From assembly GCF_945859685.1 (NCBI RefSeq), contig NC_079147.1, positions 150,064,645 through 150,128,644 on the forward strand: DNA of 64,000 nucleotides, read 5' to 3'. This document shows positions 57,320 to 64,000 of this stretch, piece by piece. A program made the position numbers and the translations under genes. Source of the stretch: Eupeodes corollae (lineage: Eukaryota > Arthropoda > Insecta > Diptera > Syrphidae). Position 1 is the stretch's first letter, and the number at the start of each line of letters is the position of its first letter. Under the pieces are notes generated by a model. It was not told where the DNA came from. It saw only the letters and a program-made list of their open reading frames with translations, and did not search any database.

Positions 57320-58830
57320 GCTACGGATATCCCGATCCAAGCCAAAACAAGGAAGTACTGTGAGAAGATTCGACGTTAGACGGCTACAATCGCAAGAGAC
57401 TGCCATGCCCTTTTCCGACCGAGTCTCTAATAACCTCTTAAGGAGTCCTATGAATCCTGCGTTAAGCATTGAAAACCAGTGGCAACATTGCCTTGCAGCC
57501 ATCAGAGATGCCGCCTCTGAAGTGCTAGGTTTCACACGGCCACCACAGCGAAACCCCTGGTTTGACGACGAATGGCGGCAAGCGCACGCTGCTAAACAAG
57601 AGGCATACAAAACGGCGCTGCACAAAAGGACTAGAGCTGCTCGCGAGCTCTACGAGCAGAAGAGGAGAGAGGAACACCGGATTCTTAGATGGAAAAAAAG
57701 AGAGCATGAGAAGCGCGCGATCGAGGAGATAGAGGAATGTCACAACAGGAATGAGGTTCTTAAATTTTACCGAAAGGTAAAAAAAAACCTCCCAAGGGTG
57801 CCAGCCACGAACCGAAGCCTGTAAAGACGATCAGGAGAACATCGTAGTAGAACCGCAGTCGATGCTGAGAATATGGAAAGATCACTTCTCCAAATTATAT
57901 AACGGCGATAACGAATAGAATTCCGCTGTAAGGGAGATAGAACCACTCAACCTCGGCGATGCAGATCAACAATTCCGCCTACCCGACCTTGACAAAGTGA
58001 AGATAGCTATATCTTAACTTAAGTCAACCAAAGCTGCTGGGGCTGACGGCATTGCTGCAGAACTATTCAAAGCAGCAGGCGATGACTTGGTACGGAGCAT
58101 GCACCAACTCATCTGCAAAACATGGTCGGAAGAAAGCATGCCCGATGAGTGGAATCTCAGCATAGTGTGCCCGATACATAAGAAAGGAGACTCTCTAAAC
58201 TGCGCCAACTACAGAGGCATCAGTCTCCTTAACATCGCATATAAGATCCTCTCTGCCGTATTATGTGAACGTCTGAAGCCATTCGTCAACAACCTGATTG
58301 GTCCTTATCAGTGTGACTTCAGACCAGGAAAGTCCACTATCGACCAAATATTCACACTACGGCAGATCTTGGAAAAAACCCAGGAGCTTCAAATCGATGC
58401 CCACCATCTCTTTATCGATTTTAAAGCCGCGTATGACAGCATCTATAGGGAAGAGCTCTACCGAGCAATGTCTAGTTTTGGCATCCCTGTCAAACTTATC
58501 CGTTTGTGCAGAATGACGATGGAGAATGCACGCTGCTCTATCAAGGTCGGAAAAGATTTTACCGGTGCATTTGATGTCAAAATGCGGCTTAGATGGCTAG
58601 GTCATGTAGAGCGGATGGACATCAACGCTCCAGCCCGGAAGGTCTTCGAATCCAATCCCGAGGGACGGCGCAGTAGAGGAAGACCGCTACTCAGGTGGCG
58701 CACGCAGGTGGGAGAGGACCTCAACCAACTTGGCGTGCGAAATTGGAGACAGCTAGCTAGGGACCGAGCGGGCTGGAGACGCTTGTTGGTTGAGGCCCAG
58801 GTCCGCCCCGGACTGTAAGTAAGTAAGTAA
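57320..58830 (+). mobile_element. RTE-like LINE copy G, palm-deleted
   Basis: Begins after the gap inside the endonuclease-linker junction (TVRRFDVRRLQSQETAMPFS from about 57357). The linker is well preserved (RNPWFDDEWRQAHAAKQEAY; RTRAARELYEQKRREEHRIL), and RT from 57870 to 58580 is nearly clean. A deletion directly after GATGTCAAAA (58573-58582) removes the YADD region and joins RT to RLRWLGHVERMDINAPARKV at the C-terminus. It ends CGGACTGTAAGTAAGTAAG at 58809-58828, the full GTAA-repeat tail. Same subfamily as A, B and C. Confidence 0.85.
58087..58818 (+). CDS. Open reading frame: RT N-part fused to LINE C-terminus
   Basis: A 243-codon open frame in copy G. It runs through RT fingers (WNLSIVCPIHKKGDSLNCAN, YRGISLLNIAYKILSAVLCE, FRPGKSTIDQIFTLRQILEK, LFIDFKAAYDSIYREELYRA). 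After about residue 165 it passes without frame loss into the C-terminal region (GHVERMDINAPARKV, RRSRGRP). The palm with both catalytic aspartates of YADD is missing, so it cannot polymerise. A stop at 58015 in the same region cuts it off from the upstream RT start. The frame probably survives by chance; no evidence of expression. Confidence 0.55.
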   Translation: MVRSMHQLICKTWSEESMPDEWNLSIVCPIHKKGDSLNCANYRGISLLNIAYKILSAVLCERLKPFVNNLIGPYQCDFRPGKSTIDQIFTLRQILEKTQELQIDAHHLFIDFKAAYDSIYREELYRAMSSFGIPVKLIRLCRMTMENARCSIKVGKDFTGAFDVKMRLRWLGHVERMDINAPARKVFESNPEGRRSRGRPLLRWRTQVGEDLNQLGVRNWRQLARDRAGWRRLLVEAQVRPGL

Positions 58831-59285
58831 GGTCTGGAAATACCAAGGGAGGTCTGAAGATTTTAAACGAGATCTAGAAAAATTAAATTAGGTCTGGAAA
58901 TGTCAAGGGAGGTCTGAAGATTTAAAAGGAGGTCTAGAAAAATCAAGAAAGGTCTGGAAATATCAATTAAGGTCTTGAAATATCAAGGGAGATCTGGAAA
59001 TATCAAGGGAGGTCTGGAAATTTCAAGAGAGGTCTGGAGATTTCAAAGGAGGTCCAGAAAAATCAAGGGAGTTCTGGAAATGTCAAGGGAGGTCTTTGAA
59101 AAATTAAGTGAGGTCTGGAGATTTCGAGGGAGTTTTGGAAATAAAAAGGGAGGTCTGGAAATATCAAGACAGATCTGGAAAAATTAAGGGAGGTCTGGAG
59201 ATATAAAGGGAGGTCTAGAAAAATCAAAGGAGGTCCGGAAATATCAAGAGAGGTCTGGAAATATCAAGAGAGGTCTGGAGATTTT
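58831..59285. repeat. 20-bp minisatellite, about 23 units, abutting RTE tail
   Basis: Tandem units of GGTCTGGAAATATCAAGGGA type, 20 bp each (one of 21). Three variants recur, often in order: GGTCTGGAAATATCAAGGGA, GGTCTGGAGATTTCAAAGGA and GGTCTAGAAAAATCAAGGGA. This gives a partial 60-bp higher-order period. The array starts at the very base after the GTAA tail of LINE copy G. A 70-codon open frame inside it is an artefact of the repeat. Confidence 0.9.
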
Positions 59286-59423
59286 CAAATTCAATTATGA
59301 AGAAAATCTGAATATTTTAAATTTAACTATCATTTTTTTCATTAAATCAAGTGAAGTCTAGAAGGAGACATTATTTTAAATTTTGTGTATGTATGTATAT
59401 GTATGCAAGGGTCATAGCCAGGG

Positions 59424-59885
59424 CAGGCCCTCGAAGAATATGTCTTTGTTGTTGTCATCTTTCTCCTCTATCAGGCTTAAGTAGGCGAACTTAGGCTTGA
59501 TACGGATTGTAGTGATGCGCTCGCTTATACTGTTGAAAGTCAATACTTCTTGCCTGAGTCTAGTTCCAACAATAAATTCATTTAAGGCTTCCGCATATAT
59601 TTCGGCTGCACGTGGTCTGTTACGTTTCCTAACACTCCACGTACAGATCTGAAATTCGTTCTCCTTATTTCGCTTGCTTGATTCGTCATCAGTAAATCCG
59701 ACCGTATCACGAGGCTTGTTAGTGCCAGATAAATTACAGGCCTAGGCTCCGAATAGTAGAAGCCCTATAAGGTGTTCACTAAGTAGTTCAACCTTACTGT
59801 AACTGTTGACGTCACCGTTAATTTCATCTTAAGAATTCCTCCGCTGCCGTCTGGATAAGGAGAGGTACTTTAGTGGAAATACTTC
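59424..59885 (-). mobile_element. RTE-like LINE fragment H (5' part)
   Basis: Minus-strand 5' portion of the family: leader with CTTATCCAGACGGCAGCGGA (59860-59841), then AACTACTTAGTGAACACCTT, CTAACAAGCCTCGTGATACG, the endonuclease start (CTGTACGTGGAGTGTTAGGA near 59645) and TFNSISERITTIRIKPKFAY near 59540-59480. It is internally deleted and ends within the endonuclease. It preserves the leader-to-endonuclease junction that copies A and D lack. Confidence 0.75.
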
Positions 59886-60935
59886 TTAAATTTCTCAAAA
59901 TCGTTAAAAAAACCAATCTGATCTAAGAGCTAAGCTCTGGAGTGATAATGAAGCATATGGCCTTGGCTGATCGAATGGGTCTTTGTTAGCCTATGTTTTG
60001 AAAATAAACACAAAAATTGAATTCAAAACAATTACCAATCTAACTAACAATCTGACAAATAATAATATTTCAAAAGCTTTTCTTTAAGTAGGATTTCAAT
60101 TTGGACACACTTTTGTGTCATTACTTACTTATATATACCTATTTACAAGAGTGTTCTAAAAGAAAACAAAACAAACACCTCAATAAAATGTCCACATTAA
60201 GATCTAGGTACAACATGAACAATTCGTTATAACCTAATTCTTTAGGTATGCCTATAAACACAACCCACCATGCTCAGCAGAAAAATATAATTATTATTCA
60301 ACAACGTACATACTCGTCCATGGCTTCTATAGAAATAAATAGACAAAAGGCATTTGCCAAAGCTTAACCATTTCCATAACTCATCTAGCATTTACTTTCT
60401 CATCCGGTTGACATATTTAGTCATTGCATGATGTCAGATAGCACTCTATGGCTCTTCTCTACTAAATGTCATCTACTGGACCTTTATAGTTATGTTGTAT
60501 AAGCAGATAGCATTATAGTATATATTTTTGTTTATCAGAATGAAGCAGGACACACAGAAACAGGATAAAGTAATCACAACATCATAGTCCACATATCCAC
60601 AATGAACAAGTTAGGATAATTTATGAAGGGAAATAATTTTCCAAGATAAATCCTATTTATTGCCATTTGTTTGGAATATATTTTGTTAGGGTGATGACGT
60701 TTCTAGGAAGCTGTTAAGAACACCTTCCTATTCTAAGACGTAGTAAGGAAATAGAAGGAAGGTTCCTATGGACTGTATAAGAATGGAAAATTAAATGAAC
60801 AACAAGAGAAGATAACTTTTACAAATACATAACTTACCCCGAAAACACATTAATACGTGTACATGTATCAAAACTTATTTAAAGAACTACCACCCATCGA
60901 CCACACATCTAAATTTACATTTGTGAATAGTACAA
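59886..60935. other. No recognised feature
   Basis: About 1 kb of AT-rich DNA with no recognisable frame, repeat or RNA gene. Confidence 0.3.
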
Positions 60936-61160
60936 CCGTGGCGTGATGGTTAGTGCGTGGAAATGTCTTCAATTCCCTCCTGAAGTACTGGCCTTTGCTT
61001 GGAATCGACAAATTCTGCAAAAGTAATTCCTGCCAAAAAAAGTGCTTCCCAAAGTAGTCATTTGAATTCCGGATATAAACTGTACGACCCCACCATTCTT
61101 GTAAGTCACTAGGCCCTAGTTTTCTGGGAGCTGTTACGCCACCTTATTTATTTCTATTAT
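60936..61160 (+). mobile_element. tRNA-derived SINE, copy 4 (internally deleted)
   Basis: Head CCGTGGCGTGATGGTTAGTG with the A box. The B-box half is reduced to TTCAATTCCC. Body pieces GGAATCGACAAATTCTGC and GTCACTAGGCCCTAGTTT, tail ACCTTATTTATTTCTATT. Shorter than the other copies through internal deletions. Confidence 0.75.
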
Positions 61161-61379
61161 TAAAAATCTCTGATATAAAGAAATGCTACCGGAAACGTTA
61201 TAACTTTTTTCCAAGGCCTAGAAAACATCCCTTTCAAAAAGTTTACTTTGCTGTGATTTTAACTTAAGAATCATTTTTTAAAATTCTTTCAAACAAACTT
61301 ATCTTCACAAAGAAGACAATAGTCTCTTTAAAGCGTTTGGAATACGTTGAAATTGTTGTGAAAGAAAATTTTGTGAGTG

Positions 61380-62265
61380 AAAAGATAAAACGTCGAACGG
61401 TTACAATCGCAAGAAATCGCCAAATCTTTTTTCTAAGTTCCCTGCAGCAAACGATGTAATTAGAGAAGCCGTATCTGAAGTGCTGGGTGGCTTTGCATAG
61501 AAGAAAAAAGATTGAACATGAAAAGCGTGCGGTCAAAGATACTGAGAGGCTCAGGAGCAGAATTGATGTTCGAAAATTGAATGAGCAGGTGAAACGAAAT
61601 TCACAAGTTCATAAACCTCCAGCTTAGACCAAGTAAAGATTGATAGATCTATACTGAAATAAAACATAGCCGCTGGAGCAGATGAGCTAAATACCGAGCT
61701 ATTCAAAACAGCTTGATAGCATGCCCGACAAATGGAAAACTGAAAAAAGGAAGAACTCAGCGCGATTTCAATATGGGGCTTTGGAATGTGTTGAGGCAGA
61801 GGCGGCGAAAATGGGTTTAGAGGAATACAAAGTACATGCTGTCAAGGCCCTACAAGACAGACAAATCAGTCAAAACGTCACCATTGACGTATGCAACTTT
61901 GAGGTAGTTTTGAACTTTGTCTAGCTGGGCTGTGCCATGAATAGAGAAAACAATTCCGGTCAATGCTGAGATCAAACGAAAAATTTCGCTTACCAACTGC
62001 TGTTTCTTTGGACTAAGTTATACATGGACATAAATTGAGACATGGGCAATGCAAAAGGATAAAAGTATTTGAGTCATATTGCGACTTATACATGGAAAAC
62101 AATTCTCTTTCCCGGAAAGCCTTCCCAACAACAGGACAGAGTAGAGGAAGGCCGCTGATTATCAGGTGACATTAACTTATACACTGTGAGACCAACTGAA
62201 GACATCAAGCTAGGTACAGGGCTTGATGGACTAGTTCACAAAGGCCCGCAGGTAGTGCAACCTAA
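61380..62265 (+). mobile_element. RTE-like LINE fragment I, highly degraded
   Basis: Patchy plus-strand similarity to the second subfamily: TCGAACGGTTACAATCGCAA near 61394; the linker (EHEKRAVKDTERLRSRI-like, 61515-61565; VKRNSQVHKP at 61590-61620); the RT start (AAGADELNTELFKTA-like, 61670-61715); the post-palm VEAEAAKMGLEEYKVHAVKA at 61790-61849; and QNVTIDVCNFEVVLNFV at 61873-61923. Most of the RT including the palm is deleted. Confidence 0.65.
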
Positions 62266-62505
62266 AATAGCCGAATCGAAAGTCAACACTGAATATTAAT
62301 CCGTGGATAGAAGACAAACTAACCCGTTCTTACATAAATATGTTTTGTTTTTTATTTCTAGGAACATGGTCCAAAAGAATAAATTTACAATTAAGTCGCA
62401 ACATATAAAAAGGAAGAGGAGCTTAGTAATTTATATATCTCTATGTAAGGGCTAAGTCGCCTTTAACTAAAAATTTGTATCAATATATATGTACACATGA
62501 TCGTA

Positions 62506-64000
62506 ATGTTCAAATGGCAGACATGTGCATTCAAGAGGACACAAGCGTCCACAGGTTTTTTCTCAAAACCAACATCTGTCTATCAACTCCTACTCTCACC
62601 TCCCCGTGGTTAACATCGGGTGCCTAGTACCTCAACTGGAGATTGGGTTCCAACCCCAGTGGAAAGTTTTTGAGAGGGTAGCAAACAAGAGAAGGGGGAG
62701 ATGTGTTCCCACTAAGGCACCTCTCCTTATCCAGATAGCAGCAGATGAATCACCGAGATTTTTTCCGGCTCCCCATCCTTGGAGTTATACTTAGGATCTG
62801 ACATTCCAGGTTGGAGGTTGTGTGTGGTGGTGACTTTCTGGCCACGTTAAAGCTTCATAGTTGCGAAGCACCAACAAGCCTCGGATACGGACGGATTTAC
62901 TGTTGACAACCAACGCGAAAGAATTAATGACAACAAACTTCGGATATGCACGTGGAATGTTAGGTCCCTTAACAGACCACGTGCGGCCGAAGAATTAGTG
63001 GAGGCCCTAGACCGCTATAAAGCAGACATCACCGCCATATAGGAAATACGATATGATGGGCAGGACAAAAAGAGGATACAAATCTACGATATTTACTATG
63101 GTGCCTGCTACTACGAAAACTAACAGCGCTTATTCGGATGCAGCTTCGTCATTGGAGCTAGACTTAGGCAAGAAGTCTTGAGCTATAGGTGCATTAATGA
63201 GCGCCTCATGACCATACGCATCAAGACTAAGTTCGTCAACATTAGCCTGATATGCGCACACGCCCTCACAGGAGAGAAAGACGAGCAGTGTCCTAGCTAC
63301 GATATTAAAATTGTCCTAGGCGATTTAAATGCCAAGCTAGAAAGGGAAGACATCGTTGGTGGAATAATCGGGAAGAACAGCCTGCACGACAACACTTCCG
63401 ACAACGGATTCAGGCTCATAGATTTTGCTACGGGGCGAAACGTTATGGTAGCCAGTACGAGTTTTGCACACCTCAACATCCACAAAGGAACCTGGAGTTC
63501 TCCAGATCAATCTATCGTCAACCAGATTGACCATATTGCGATCGACGTGCTTCCAGCATCGTGGATGTACGAACCTTCCGAGGAGCTCACATCGACTCGG
63601 ACCACAAACTCGTTGCAGCCATGTTAGCACTTCAGGTTTCCAGACCCAAGACAAAACAGAGAGATGGTGGGAGAAGGAACAACGTCGAACGAAATTCGCA
63701 GGTACATAAACCTAGAACCGAAGGCTGCAAAGACGAAAGTGGAAACATCATAGTGGAACCGCAGTCAATGCTGAGGATATGGAAGGACCACTTCTGTAGA
63801 CTGTATAACGGCGATGAAGAACTGAATTCCGCTGCCAGGCAGGATGATCCATTCAACACAGTCTACGAAAGCCAAAAATCCCGTCCATCCGACTTCGACG
63901 AAGTAATGATTGCCATATCTATGCTGAAGTCTAATAATACCGCTGGAGCGGATGGCTTGAATGCCAAACTCTTTAAAGCAGCTGGAGGTAAGTTGGTTAG
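62506..64000 (+). mobile_element. RTE-like LINE copy J, runs off window end
   Basis: Starts with the family 5' leader (GTTCAAATGGCAGACATG at 62508) and keeps the complete leader to about 62900. The endonuclease follows: LRICTWNVRSLNRPRAAEEL (62940-62999), in-frame TAG at about 63041 and TAA at about 63120, then SYRCINERLMTIRIKTKFVN, IKIVLGDLNAKLEREDIVGG (63308-63367), FRLIDFATGRNVMVAS and SPDQSIVNQIDHIAIDV. After a deletion of most of the linker near 63690 it resumes with SMLRIWKDHFCRLYNGDEE-type sequence and RT start NTAGADGLNAKLFKAAGGKL at 63937-63996. Second subfamily (like D and E). The only copy here with both leader and a readable endonuclease. Confidence 0.85.

Noticed and set aside
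57074..57625. Long minus-strand frames across the gap
   Set aside because: They read through undetermined bases and the antisense of LINE copy G; no real coding evidence.
58975..59187. 70-codon open frame
   Set aside because: Lies wholly inside the 20-bp minisatellite; the frame stays open only because of the repeat.

Overview
This 64 kb window looks like transposon-dense, gene-poor DNA from an insect nuclear genome, most likely a fly (Diptera). The base composition is strongly AT-rich. Almost every recognisable protein fragment is a transposase, reverse transcriptase, LINE endonuclease or Helitron helicase, and there is a 200-base assembly gap. I found no convincing host gene, rRNA, functional tRNA, CRISPR array or bacterial operon. 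The fly assignment is inference: it rests on rosa-type DD41D mariners (first described in tephritid flies) and on a copia element primed by an initiator-Met half-tRNA (known from Drosophila copia).

Layout. 1-8.7 kb: a LINE endonuclease scrap beside a mariner deletion derivative, then two damaged RTE-like LINEs (A plus, B minus). Outside-in, these flank two inverted AT-rich arms around about 2.2 kb of unrecognised sequence. 8.7-13.5 kb: a tRNA-derived SINE with long target-site duplications, then a nearly intact LINE interrupted by one in-frame stop. 14.3-19.8 kb: a LINE remnant, a SINE dimer, an AT-rich tandem array, and a DD41D mariner nested inside a second mariner-like element. 22.3-25.3 kb: RTE copy C. 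27.7-33.9 kb: remnants of three other LINEs, one split by a SINE. 34.355-39.224 kb: a complete copia element with 245-bp LTRs that match at every position by eye, a 5-bp target duplication and a single frameshift. 40.6-48.6 kb: RTE copies D, K, E and F in mixed orientations. 49.95-56.3 kb: a cluster of AT-rich array elements. One of these, 51352-55250, is complete with inverted terminal repeats and carries a precisely inserted Helitron. A Tc1 remnant also lies here. 57.1-64 kb: the gap, RTE G, a 20-bp minisatellite, RTE fragments H and I, another SINE, and RTE J, which runs off the end.

How the parts relate. The dominant family is an RTE-like LINE with at least ten copies in two subfamilies. 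Three copies share one 5' start, and several end in GTAA tandem tails. The least familiar system is the array element: a terminal palindrome and inverted repeats of about 125 bp enclose tandem units of roughly 163-178 bp. It recurs at six places plus one solo end. Nesting gives a relative chronology: array element before Helitron; GGGTGTTTTTT mariner before DD41D mariner; LINEs before SINEs; and the copia insertion very recent. Boundaries, clade names and substitutions were read by eye from a single sequence; no alignment or database search was run.
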